A program made the position numbers and the translations under genes. This document shows, piece after piece, positions 34,723-46,510 of a stretch of DNA of 64,000 nt. The notes under the pieces were generated by a model. The model saw nothing but the letters and a program-made list of their open reading frames with translations, made no database searches and was not told the DNA's origin. This DNA is from Vanessa cardui. Its lineage: Eukaryota > Arthropoda > Insecta > Lepidoptera > Nymphalidae. The first letter of the stretch is position 1. Every line of letters starts with the position of its first letter. The DNA lies in assembly GCF_905220365.1 (NCBI RefSeq), contig NC_061135.1, forward strand, positions 7,717,501 through 7,781,500, given 5' to 3'.

Positions 34723-37700
34723 AAATAAAAACACTGTTATTGAACTGCCATGATAGTAATATTCTTAAAAATTGCGAGGACGTCTTTAGATAATAATTCA
34801 TGGAAATGTTTTAACTGAAACAACGTTATCGAATCAGCAACTTTGCAGACAAAAAAGGATGTTGAATGAGGATACTGTATGCTATAAATCAAGTAAGGAT
34901 CACAGGTTGCCAACAATATATTTTCTTGAAGAGTCAATATTATAAAATATAAAAGATTTTACTGGTGACAACGTGCGCTCTGCATTTATAATAAGCCAAA
35001 CAGGACATTGCGTTTTATAATAAAGTAATGTTACGTACATACAATTCTAGAGTCTCGTAATAATAGTTCCTTTTATCGATTCAGATCATTATCAACGTTA
35101 GTTTTTGTTTCTTAAATGAACTTCGTAAATGATGGAACATTGCTTTCAGGCTTTTATTAGTAAGGAGCATAAAAGAGGTACGTAGATCTGAAAATAACAG
35201 CTAAAACGCTATAATAGCCTTTCGGAAGAAAAGAACATTATCGTGATAAAGGTTTGAATCTTATTCTAAGATTTTATGATAGAATAAAGCTAGATATACT
35301 ATTATTTCTTGAACTAAAGTTTTTGTGATTATTTTATATATAATATTTAATAGTATTATGTACAGAAGCTTTCAAATATATTTAAATTGAATTGTACATT
35401 TTTAGTAGTAATAAATAATTATAATTATTATAATAGCAATTTTTTCAATGTCCTTTAAACTATAGGTGTGCTTAAATTTTATTTGTGATACTGCCTGGTT
35501 ATCAATATATACTATCTTGTAATCTCAAGCGTAAATCTAAGTCAATAAAATAAACAAAAGACATATATATGTTAGCTACGAATCCTTATTATATCATATT
35601 ATATTATATTTGGACTGCCAAGTAGATATTATATGCTCTTTTCCACTTTACTATTGAGAATACATTTACTATTTTTGAAAAAAATAAATAATTTTCTCTT
35701 TTAGATTATTGCAAAAGTTATTTGATTTGGACTTAAGTTTTGATGTATGTATGTATTGAATATATATTTTTATGTTCATGTCGTGGGAACTACTGGCAAT
35801 TCTCAGTTTGGATTTAGGAAGTTGCAATGTGTTATGCTCACGTTTCTCGGAAAACAAGTAAATCCATTGGTCCTGCGACTGATCTCGACTCGGCGCGTTG
35901 GATTACCGTTCGGTTCGACGCAAAACTTGTAGAATATTAGAACTGTTGTTGCCCAAGCTACATTAATTCCTTATTTGATATTCCGTATGTACTGAAACAG
36001 TTTTGTTATGAATGTATTATTCATATTCTTTTAAACTTACAAATTTTAATCACTATTCTTCTAAATAAAAAATGTACGCCATTTTTTCCATACTGCGTAA
36101 TTAAGCGTTGTACATGTCACGAGCGTTGATGTCAACATTTTCTGAAGTTTGCAGAAATGAAGTTCTTGGATTAAGTTATGTTATTTATAGTTTAACAATA
36201 ATTATTTAATATTGATAAGTGCTTCAACAAAGTGGATGAAAATAGTAATTAAACACTACTTGCTGACTCCTAAATATCATTTAGAATTTCTTGATAACCC
36301 CAATAACTGTTTAGGGCTTTACAGCTCCTAAGCCAGCTTTTTTAGAGGACTAGTTCTTCTCAATAATTCTTACATAATTATGTATTTAAATATTTGTACT
36401 ACATAATACTTTCCAGAAGTCATACTATTACTGGCTTTTATTTTGTTTTGACAATACCATAAATAGTATATTTAAAATTTGTATATAGTAGTAAAACATA
36501 ATTAATTTTTCCATTATATTTTAATGTTAAAATTTTCGTTAATATTTCGATATATTTATGAAGTTATAAAATAAAGATACTAAAGTTTTCATAGCACGTA
36601 TAAACTAAGCCTACAAAATTGCTTACAAGAGAAATATTTTTACTAAAGTGAGATATTACTTCTGGCAGAAAATTACGAAGTACGGCGGGTAGAAGTATGT
36701 TTGAGTAAAAAAAAGGTTTCCTTAAATACAATTCTTAGACTTATAGAGTGTCAGTGCGTATTCAAAATGCTGGCATCTTTAACGGCAAATGACTATTTAG
36801 ACAAAGCTCATGATGTTACTTATCCATGAAATAAATATATAAAGATATTAAAAACAAATCTTTCTTTCGATCTGTTAAAAAACCTAAAATATCTTAGGCT
36901 TTAAAATGTAATAGCGAGGCCTATAAATATCTATTAATAGTCTTATTATAATGCTTTGTGGATACACATGTGTTACCAACACTTTGCTTATGTAAGATTT
37001 GTTTCGACAGTCAGGCGTTACTAATCTATTTAAATGCGTTAGATAACCTTTATATAAAGTCATCATGGCTATACATAGGTGGACAATGTAGTAAATATAA
37101 CAGTAAACGGCATTAAAAAAATATTCTTATAAATAAATACTAGATATCCAACTGGCGTTGACGTGTTGACCACTGTACGCAGATGACATTCCGATTTCTT
37201 TTTAAACAAAATCAAAATGGCCGCCTCGCTACCATAAACGCGAGGCCTCGTTATAGTACCAGTTACAGACCACTCTTTACATAGACACGCCATCATATTC
37301 AATAAATATGCATAGTCACGTCTCTGTTAAAGTTTTATTTGTATAGATTACACTAAAATTATACATAAATCATGCTAAATTTATAATTAAGTAAATTTCA
37401 TTTATTTGTTTGCCGGGACCACGCTAAACTACTAATACGGTTGTTATGAAACTATTATATTACGGTAGTATTTACTTTAATCAAAGAGTTATATACGGTG
37501 GTCATATATAGTTCTGAATATTTTTTAGAATTATAGTATTTATATCAATGCCGTTAAAAAACTTTTGTGAGAGAAGTTGATGTTGATGAAATTGAGGAAC
37601 GGTAAAAGGCGTTTAAAAAAGTATAAGGTAACTGCTGAGAAAGATCCACAGCACTTATCTTTTTTAGTTATGGTATATGTTCATGTAAAGCGTTGGCTTA

Positions 37701-38625
37701 TCAGGCTCAAAAAATAATGAAAATGTGATTATTTTATAATTGCAAAGCTGGCTGGGATAGGTAGCTAGTCCGATTTAATTTGAAAACCAATTTAAATGAT
37801 TAAAATCTTCTTCGTTGTAAAACAAAGAAAATTATGGAATACTATTCAATACTGAAAGATTAATCGATTTGTTATAACAGAAAATGATTAGTAATATATC
37901 GTGTGAATTTCTTAGTATAAAATATGATTTCGTAACGGAATTGGCTCGTTCCGTACATTTCAGACACGTTCTGATCTAAATACGTTCTAGCGTTTATGAA
38001 GATGATTTGTGTCGCAATGCTGTAAAGCTAGAAACGCATTGATTTTATGTGACATCACAAAATTTCGTATAATATTCAATATGCATTCATATGCATTGAC
38101 CGTATAAGTCGACTCACGAGGGAAGTCAAAAAAATGTACAGTCACTTGTAACAGGGTTACGAATTATTCGTACAATTTATTCAGTTAATAATTATTTTAA
38201 GTGAGACCTAATATACATAGTTCATTATACTAAGCGCCGTTCTTAACCGAACGTTTACTGTCTAGATACATCAAATTTGGTCGAATCGATGGGTTTTTCA
38301 AGTATGTCATTTGTGATTAAAAAGTTGAGACGTTTGCTCGGGTCTTACGAGTGATCACTTCTGATTTCAGAGACTCTTATATCCAATTCAATTTGGGCTT
38401 ACATTTAATTTCAAGCTCATTGACTTTATGTTTTCCAAAAAAATATAGTAACAATATAATATATACTTCACAAATTGTAAAATAAAATTTAGTTTTATTG
38501 TATGTATACAAATAATCCTTACATATATTTCACCCCTTTTTATTATTAATTCCCCGTTCCGTTACTGTGCATTACTAAGTGCTTTTGTAAATACCATCAG
38601 CACTTAGCTTCCTAATCTATACTTA
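34723..38625. other. A+T-rich DNA, mostly unassigned
   Basis: Holds the repeat fragment at 35841-35922. At 37205-37260 a short GC-rich stretch (atggccgcctcgctaccata, aacgcgaggcctcgttatag) stands out without a gene. Confidence 0.5.
35841..35922 (+). repeat. Interspersed repeat fragment, shared with 57871
   Basis: cgtttctcggaaaacaagta, attggtcctgcgactgatct, gttggattaccgttcggttc. Confidence 0.6.
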
Positions 38626-41141
38626 TAATAAATCTGTAGGGAGGTCAATTCTGTACATGAAATATTTTTACAAAATAACTATCAGGGGGTGATCAGGGGT
38701 CGATACTGATGGCAAAAATGCAATCAGTAAAATTTTTGTCTGTCTGTCCATATAACCGTTATAGAAACAAAAACTACTCGACGGATTTTAACGAAACTTG
38801 GTATAATTATTTTTCATACTCCTGAGCTGGTTATAGTATACTTTTCATCACGCTAAAGTCTATAGGAGCGGAGCAGTGAAAAGAAATGTCTGAAAAACGG
38901 GAGAAGTTACCCCATATTTTGAGCTTCCGTCGCGTGTTAATGGTTAAAGCTACACAGAAATCATGTATCACGGAAATGTTCTCCTTAAAATTATACAAAA
39001 AATATCCCCTGACAGCCTATGTCTATCTTTTATGGTTGACTCACAATAACACGTGTCACTCCCAAAATAGTATAGTAATCCCATAGTAGTTCGAAGCTTT
39101 CTGATTATATTTGTCTATTCCTACGTTTATAACATTCTCAATCATCCCAAATTACAAAAGTTAACAGTATTAACTATTCCATAAAAAAAATCATAGAAAT
39201 CGGTATAGAAGCACCATAAAATACGCTAATAATAAATCGCACGTGAGTACTAAATCTATACTACTATATAAATCTTTTCGTCACGTGTTCTTTGACTGAC
39301 TTAATTACCTTCCTAATTAATTACCATTTTTGAAATTTTTGGGTGTCTGTATCTTTATAAAAATTGGCATACAGGAAAAACACGTACTTGCGCAAATCAT
39401 AGGCTATCTATACATACAAAAGTATATATAGATAGCCAAAAGGATGTTTTTGTATGTGTGTCATCGATAAACTCAGAAACTATTTGATCGATCATTATGA
39501 AAATTGGTATGTTTATCTATTGTTTTATGGAGAAAGTAATTATTTCATCCGTATCATTAAAAATAACCAACAGTTGGCGTTTACGTGTATCACGATACAC
39601 TTATATTCCGATCAACCGATAATTATAAAATATGAAATAAAAAATGAAAATCTATTCAAAAAGCATAACAACTAACTTAATTTCCGTCATATGCCAATAC
39701 ACATAAAATAATCACAACAATAATAATTTTCATTTTAAAATGAGATAATTATTATAAATTACATATAAGGGAAGAAGTGATTAGCTGTTCTGATTATAAA
39801 AAAGTAAACAATAATCATTATTGGTAAGAATACTCATAACTATGAATCTTTAGTATGAAATGTAAACGTAAGACACATAACCAAAAAAAAAACAACTTAT
39901 TTATACAAATAGAAACCACCATGCCATTGAAGTAAGTACAAAAGATCGGAATATCAACAATATATGCGTCATCCAAAAGAGCTACGGAAACAATACACCA
40001 ACAAGAAATACGTTTAGAAACAAATAGAATCCGAATTTCTACTTTAAGAGTTGCCAAAACAGTTAGTCAACGAAATGATCAAGTTCCAGATCTTCGAACA
40101 AGCATCTTTATCGAGAGATACTGATAAACCTGACAAGCCCAATGACTGGATGATGAACGATTAAAATAGACTAAGTCAAGAACTGGAACCAATCTCAATA
40201 AATCAGCCTTCAATTACTATATAGGTTATGATAACAAGATGAATCCCGATATGATCATTGGTTCAATGAATATAGTATGCCCATATTGTCACGCTAAATA
40301 AATGAAGCTCCTGAAGTCACAGCTGTAATTGTCGGTACAGATATTACAAAACGAGGTATTGTTATCACTAAGCGACACAAAAACAATCAAGGTGTCGCTG
40401 AAAAATATCAATCGTATGCCAAATATTACGATTATCCAATTATGATTATGCGAGCAGAAGATGGCTATCATCTCGGACTGTATCAAAATAATCTCGCGAC
40501 TGGCTATGTGACATCGAAGAGTTAGATTTTTATGCGTATCGTATAATGATTAGAGATAATTAATCTAACCATATTCTGAAGTATCGTCAACTGTTTTAAC
40601 AATTCATTGTTGACATGTACGCTATAGTCGAGAACGAACGAATAAACTACATTCGATGCAACCAATCAAAACTTCGAGCCAAAGGGTACATTTATTTACG
40701 AGATACATACAGATGACAAGGTTGTAAATGTAATAACATCGATATTTAATAGAACCGGATAATAGAGCACGTTTTGGTGTGATACAAACTTTTCTAGACT
40801 CTATAGTCTAGAAATTGATGAATGATGATGAAAATTTAATTAAAATTTTCATCGTACCAACTTTACATCGAGATTACACCAACAAAAACATTCACATAAA
40901 TCATATCTGTTTCCGGATTCAAAAAAAGAAGATTTAATCTTGATAAATAAGTTTATGGGTGTGACCAATGTGCAGCCTATCGAGAACATCATTGACGAAT
41001 ATTAAATGAAATAATTTTTAAGTATTTGATTAGATCTCGCATGTTTCTTGATTATTTGTACATTCTATCAGTAATTAATTACAAAATTAAAAAAATATTT
41101 TTCTACGATTAATGCCCAGCGGAGCGGGCGGGTATAGCTAG
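38626..41141 (+). mobile_element. Helitron relic with Rep remnants (copy A)
   Basis: It starts TCTATACTTATAATAAATC after an A (38626) and ends GGGTATAGCTAG before a T (41138-41141), with the GC-rich subterminal segment gcccagcggagcgggcgggt. The start matches copy B at 26719 reversed, and the Rep segment and end match copy B over about 1.7 kb. A second Helitron-like start (tctatactactatataaat) lies near 39256 and a third (tctatacatacaaaagtata) near 39408, so 38626-39400 may be a short non-autonomous Helitron abutting the Rep-bearing one. Confidence 0.8.
40307..40710 (+). pseudogene. Helitron Rep N-terminal pseudogene (copy A)
   Basis: From 40307 one frame reads APEVTAVIVGTDITKRGIVI, then QGVAEKYQSYAKYYDYPIM and EDGYHLGLYQ. 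This is the conserved Helitron_like_N pattern. After a shift, 40516-40710 reads FYAYRIMIRD, QFIVDMYAIVENERINYIR, NQSKLRAKGYIYLRD, the next conserved block. At least one stop (in the RQLF-QFIV stretch) and a frame change break it. The HUH nuclease motif and helicase are absent, so the copy cannot encode a transposase. Confidence 0.8.
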
Positions 41142-43606
41142 TAACAAATATAGTGGGGGAAAATATATTAAATAATCAACGACGATACATCATTTGTAAG
41201 TTATTAGATATTGTTATCACCGTATAATGTTCTTCTTCCTTAACAATCTTAAGGAAACGAAGTTTAAATTTCAAAGGATATTACAAGATGTGTTTACTCA
41301 CCGTTGCGAAATACAATGTTGGCTAAACACCAAGACGACTAAAGATGATTTATCATATAGTTTGACACTAAAGTTTCGTTTACGCGTATCTTTTAATACT
41401 AATCTTACGTTAAATTTTAAAGAAGATAAATTGTTTAACAACATTTTGTATAAATAAACAGATAAATAGACTATAACTGTGAATAGTTTATTTATTTTTT
41501 TAATTTAATTAACAAGACACGAATAGTCTTTACTTAGGCCTTGTAGAGTAGAGGCCAATGAGGGGATGTACTAAATTGTTTTTGAGACGATTCCTTGAGC
41601 TTTCCCTAGGGATATTTTCTATTGGTAGAACAAGTTTAACTGCCAACCCTAAGTGTGGATTAACAGTTGAGAATACGGAGATATTTATTTAACAGTGTGA
41701 AATTTAAGCCTGTTTCACAGACTTCAGGGATTAGTAATTTAATTAACAAATCAATTATTATTAAGAAAACTTTTATAATAAAATATAAACATATAAAATA
41801 AAATAAAGTATATTTAATCAGAGCATACATTTAAATTAAAAATCCAATAAGTAGCAATAAAACAGCGTGACGGAATAAGAATCTTTTTCTTGAAACAAAA
41901 GGAGGTTTTAGTTTTGGCTTTTATTAATTTTTGAGAATTTCTAATTCTAGCATTCATTCGATGCCTTTTATTTCAGTGGCACTAAAAGTCACGAAATCAT
42001 AAGACATTCTATGTGATAAAGTTACGTCGAAAATACAGTCGCTTTTCAAAATAATGGGTAACATTTTTCCTAACTCAAATAACGAAGGGTGATATGAAAA
42101 TGATTGCATGTGACATATCAGAAAGAACCCTTGAAATAAAGGACTGTTACATTTTTCATTTGCAAATTTAGGTAAAGATAAGAGGCGGGAACGACCCAAA
42201 AAGGCACACACAAAGGACGACATAATGAAGGAAACTTTTAGCAGATTTTAATTAAAGGCTAATTTTTAAAGTAGCATGTTTATGAAATCCTTTGTAAGAA
42301 CAGTAACGAGCTTTTTTTTTTATTTGTCTTTGCAAAAGTTAGCATATATTTTATTCATTGGTATTATTTGATGCTTGTAGGATTTAAAAATAATTATAAT
42401 TATATGCCGTAATTCTATCAAATAGTTCTATTAGTCGCGTGATATTTATTCAGGCTGAGCTTATCATCAATCGGCTTATGAGCTAGCAGTTTGATTATTT
42501 ATTTAGTTAGACGAAATCTATGAAAAAATTCAACGAACTATTATTTAAAATTAGCATTAAAATAATATTATAACTTTAAAATCATTGTACGATGAGGTCG
42601 ATTACGCTGGCAGCAAAAATGTATAAAAAAATATGTCATGTAATTCCATATTCTTTATACATGAAGGCTCGTTTGTTTCCTTTCATATATTATAGTATAA
42701 GATTAGATGATCATATAATAATGTTGAATTATACGTAAAGCTACCGCCGATTATACTAAGAAGTTTCTCCGAGAAACTGAGTACTGACATTTTTCACCAT
42801 TTTAATTACAGCGTTTATGCCAATAAAACTATAGTACTACAATTAAATTTATAATTAGGCCAAGACAAAAAAGAGATTATAATATTAACTTTTGGTTTTT
42901 AAAACGTATTTTGTAATGTACTGCGTATGTGAGGAAAATAATAATTATTTTGACAAAAAGTCATCAATCAGGCTCATGAAATTGGTACAAGAAACCGACA
43001 AAGAAATTATAATATAATAATATGAACTAATTACAATATTCATGGTAGTTGGCTGCATCTATGCAGGTCAGTAACTCTTTTGTGGAGCATTGCATTACAA
43101 CAGTCTCCGAGAAAGCGTTCAAAATTCCAATGAAGCCTTATAAAAACTGTACATATATAGGGAAGTTTGTGCGCAAGATGATTATGCAATCTGTGAGCTT
43201 GTGATTTATAGCACACCTAGGAAACGAAACGATTGGCTTCTGACTCTTCCTGTTTTTTATTATGTTCAATATATGTAAACAATAAAATTTCAAAACGGTG
43301 GTAGTTTTAATTTTACAATCAATAAGAAAGTGTGTATGCTTTTTATTGTTTTACTCGATCTGTTTCGTACTGTATTTTTCTTTCTATGCTTATTCTTAAG
43401 AAATGTAAAAAAAGTAAGAGATGTTTTCAAAAATCCTAAAAATATATTGACAATATTTACTCCAGAAATTGTGTCGTCGAATAAACATAGTCGTATAATA
43501 CACCCGATAATCTCGTAATTTACTTTAATCAGGTGTAGCGAATTGTGTCACTAAGTATGGCTTGTACGATATTAGGAAAGATGCGAGCTCTAATGATTAA
43601 GGGTAT
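41142..43606. other. A+T-rich DNA, nothing recognised
   Basis: No repeat family, exon or RNA gene could be supported. ORFs of 62-89 codons here show no domain. Confidence 0.5.
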
Positions 43607-43690
43607 TCTTGGTAGTGTAGCTCTGTTGAAGCCCGTCGGGGTGAATAACCTCTTATCATATGTTCCAAAGCAAAACTTATTAATTTAGTG
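43607..43690 (+). repeat. Family G, 5' fragment (possible)
   Basis: ttggtagtgtagctctgttg and aagcccgtcggggtgaataa resemble the family start; downstream similarity fades. Confidence 0.4.
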
Positions 43691-43829
43691 TTCCATTGTG
43701 CGTAAAATGGTAAATTTAGCTTAAGACGCCAATGCATAAAGGCGGTGCATAACAAAGATAGTATATTTACTCGTTAACGAACCTATTTCATATAAAAAAA
43801 AAGTATAGACGGTGCTCGCCATACCCACT

Positions 43830-44010
43830 AGCCACACACATGACAGGCGTATCATACCTCCCGCTTGGCCATTATAGTAATTACCAAAGCAACCGTGTTC
43901 GTTAAGTACCTGCGTCAGCTTAAATGTCAGGATGACAGCTCAGCACAGCGACGCAGATGTGATCGTATCGCCTCCATTGTCGCCAGGCCCGCTGAAGGAA
44001 ACCACCAATT
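43830..44010. other. GC-richer patch, no assigned function
   Basis: From acatgacaggcgtatcatac to ccaggcccgctgaaggaaac. A 66-codon plus-strand frame (from 43865, with QRRRCDRIASIVARP) covers it. No family recognised; could be an exon remnant or repeat. Confidence 0.2.
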
Positions 44011-44387
44011 CTTCTTCCAACCCTCCCAAATCCTTTTTTATTGTGTAAGAACATTTCTTCTATGAACAAACATTTAGGGAGATAAAAATGACTTCCAAGG
44101 ACTTCAAAATACTAAAATATGAAAATCCGATGAAATCTCGATTTCCGAAAATTGAGATGAAAACATGTAATCCAAAACCAAGATATATCCTTTATTCCCA
44201 TTTATGTCTGTTTGCTCTTGCACCAAATACGCATCGGATACAGACAAACTCTCAAAGTGAAATGGTACGGTTAACGAAAAATATATTCCAGGTTTTCCAT
44301 GACGCTGAAAGTTCTACAATAAAAAAAAAAAAAACAGTTGTAGGTATTAAATGTATTTCTTTTTTCTAACTTGTGGTTTATTATGTA

Positions 44388-44570
44388 ACTTGATGTGCCC
44401 GCGATTTCGTGCGCGTTTTAATTTAACAAAAAGTTAGCCTAAGTTACTCCTAATTAAATATTATCTATCTGCGAGTGAAAGTTTCATCAAAATCGGTTCA
44501 GCCGGAACAAACAGACTGACAAAAATTGAAAATGTGTTATTTGGTATATGTATGAATTTAGAAAAAGCGG
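44388..44570 (+). repeat. Interspersed repeat with GC-rich start
   Basis: gatgtgcccgcgatttcgtg, ctgcgagtgaaagtttcatc, aaaatcggttcagccggaac, aaacagactgacaaaaattg. A familiar lepidopteran repeat style; class not assigned. Confidence 0.6.
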
Positions 44571-44867
44571 TAATTTTATTATTACTAGCAGACAATTTGA
44601 AATTTTGTTATATATGTGTATATTATAACTGAAATGATAATCAGTTCCTCCGAATTCATTTATTCCTACAAAAATTTGGTGTGAATTCCACCAAGTTCTT
44701 GTAACAAAGGAGTTTAGCATATTTTCGTTGAAATATTTTTACAACGAATCAGTAAAGCCTTATTCTAAAAACTTATAATTTAAAACAATAAATTATAATA
44801 CAGTTGCCGTCTGGCTCGGTAATGTGTGCAAAATTTGTCCTTAAATAATAATAATTAATACAAAAAT

Positions 44868-45198
44868 TATAGTACGACACATCTTAGATGTGGTATTAGC
44901 AAAATTCGTAAAACCGATCACATCCGAATTAAGTAGGCTCTCCCAAAATATCGCCATTTATTTCTTATGTGAATATAATCTTTACAAAAACGTAATAACT
45001 TGTAATATCCTATGATCTAATATATTCCTCAATTCGACGCGTCGATTTACATACACTTGCTTTCTCGGATTGAAATGACGCGAGAATCTATAGCGACGAA
45101 GAGCGTGGAATGGCAAGATAGGGGAGCTATTTCTATTGGTTGTATTAATCGGTTTTATTGAATTTGCCGATGCTACATCTTAGTTGTGTCATACTATA
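44868..45198. mobile_element. TIR MITE, copy 2 (331 bp)
   Basis: Same family and orientation as 31453-31807. The left end is tatagtacgacacatcttag and the right end ttagttgtgtcatactata, inverted repeats of each other. It lacks part of the A+T-rich stretch before the right TIR that copy 1 has, which accounts for the shorter length. Confidence 0.85.
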
Positions 45199-45602
45199 CT
45201 TTCAAATCTCGAATCGAACAGTAATGTATACAACGCTATGCATTTCGTCAATAAAGTATATTATACGATTAAATAAACCATGAAAAAATAAATTTACATG
45301 TGTGCTAATGGTAATTTTGTACAGAAATAGACCAAATCTGTTAGACTAAGAATTATATCGGCTTTCATTTGTATGTATAGGTATAGAGACGATATTTCAG
45401 AGGAAGAGATCGGAAAAGTACAAATTATCAGCAATTATTTTGAATTACGCTGTAATAATTTCATTCTCAAGTTGATTTTAATAAATTCCTTTGTTAATTA
45501 TTATTATTGTCAATGAAATTATTAAAGCGAAATTGATAATGAATACGTTTATATTGTATTTTTATAATATTTTAATTTGACTATCACAACCAAACTGTAC
45601 TT

Positions 45603-45650
45603 TCACCTGTGGTCGTCGATGCCGGGATCCTGGGTTTAAACCTCGGGAGA
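45603..45650 (+). repeat. tRNA-like SINE head fragment (possible)
   Basis: tggtcgtcgatgccgggatc and ctgggtttaaacctcggga resemble A- and B-box regions, but no acceptor stem can be drawn, so it is not called a tRNA gene. Confidence 0.3.
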
Positions 45651-45770
45651 TGTCATTAAAAAAGTTCTAAGTTAGTCTTTCGTTAAATTGACCGTTGTTA
45701 CAGATTCTGTTGAGACTTATGTATTACTTTTGTATTATTTATTAATTATAAATAAATTATGTGCAATAAT

Positions 45771-45920
45771 GGGAACCTTCAAGAAAAGAGTGTATCCCTT
45801 TATTAAAGGCCGGCAACGCACCTGCAAGCCCCCGGGTGTTGCAGATGTCCATGGGCGGTGGTAGTCACTTTCCATTAGGTGAGCCTCCTGCTCGTTTGCC
45901 ACATATCCCATAAAAAATAA
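45771..45920 (+). repeat. Interspersed repeat 3' end (family H)
   Basis: gtgtatccctttattaaagg, ccggcaacgcacctgcaagc, ccatgggcggtggtagtcac and taggtgagcctcctgctcgt, ending cccataaaaaata. Its last 80 bp follow the same pattern as the 3' module of family G, so both may use one LINE's 3' end. Known to me as widespread in Lepidoptera. Confidence 0.7.
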
Positions 45921-46253
45921 ATTTTGTTCATCATTGAAATTAAAAACCGCCACTTCACATTGAATTAAAACTTAATAACGTTTGTAAAGCTATCGTCGTT
46001 TAAAAGTGGCTTGGATTCGCTATCATAATATCATGTACTCAAAAAATGCGTCAGTATAAAGATATATATATATTTATAAACATTAACCCACAAAGACATG
46101 ATACATAAACACATTCTGATTTCACAACAAAACAGCATCGCACTCCAGGGACAACGATATGTCAAAGTCTTGCCACCAAATGATCACAATAACTTTGAAA
46201 CGAGAAGATAAAAAAACGAGAATCTTGTATTATATTTTGTTACGTGCTTTTCT

Positions 46254-46510
46254 TTGACGACCTCCGTGGTCGAGTAGTGTGTACGCAAGTTTTCAAGGGT
46301 ACGCCACTCTGAGGTATTGGGTTCGATTACCGGCCGAGTCGATGTAGAAAAAAGTTCACTAGTTTTCTATGTTGTCTGGGGTCTGAATGTTTGTCGTACC
46401 TTAGTAACTTATGATTTTCCATTACACAAGTGATTTAGCTAACTAACTACTTACATTGGGATCAGAGTAATATACGTGATGTTGTCTGATATTTATTTAT
46501 TTATATATTT
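46254..46510 (+). mobile_element. Second tRNA-derived SINE family
   Basis: The head is gacgacctccgtggtcgagt (A-box-like) and gtattgggttcgattaccgg (B-box-like), followed by ccgagtcgatgtagaaaaaa. The 3' part is gattttccattacacaagtg and acattgggatcagagtaata, with a (ttta)n-type end. I know this as a common lepidopteran SINE layout. It is unrelated to the other SINE beyond the tRNA head. Confidence 0.82.

Noticed and set aside
33975..34801. Overlapping ORFs of 70-99 codons on both strands
   Set aside because: They fall in the GC-rich LINE 3' end and split SINE. High GC lengthens frames by chance, and no protein motif is present.
46254..46330. tRNA-like sequence with A- and B-box motifs
   Set aside because: The motifs continue into a known SINE body and no acceptor stem or CCA-side pairing can be drawn; it is not a tRNA gene. 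The same holds for the other SINE heads.
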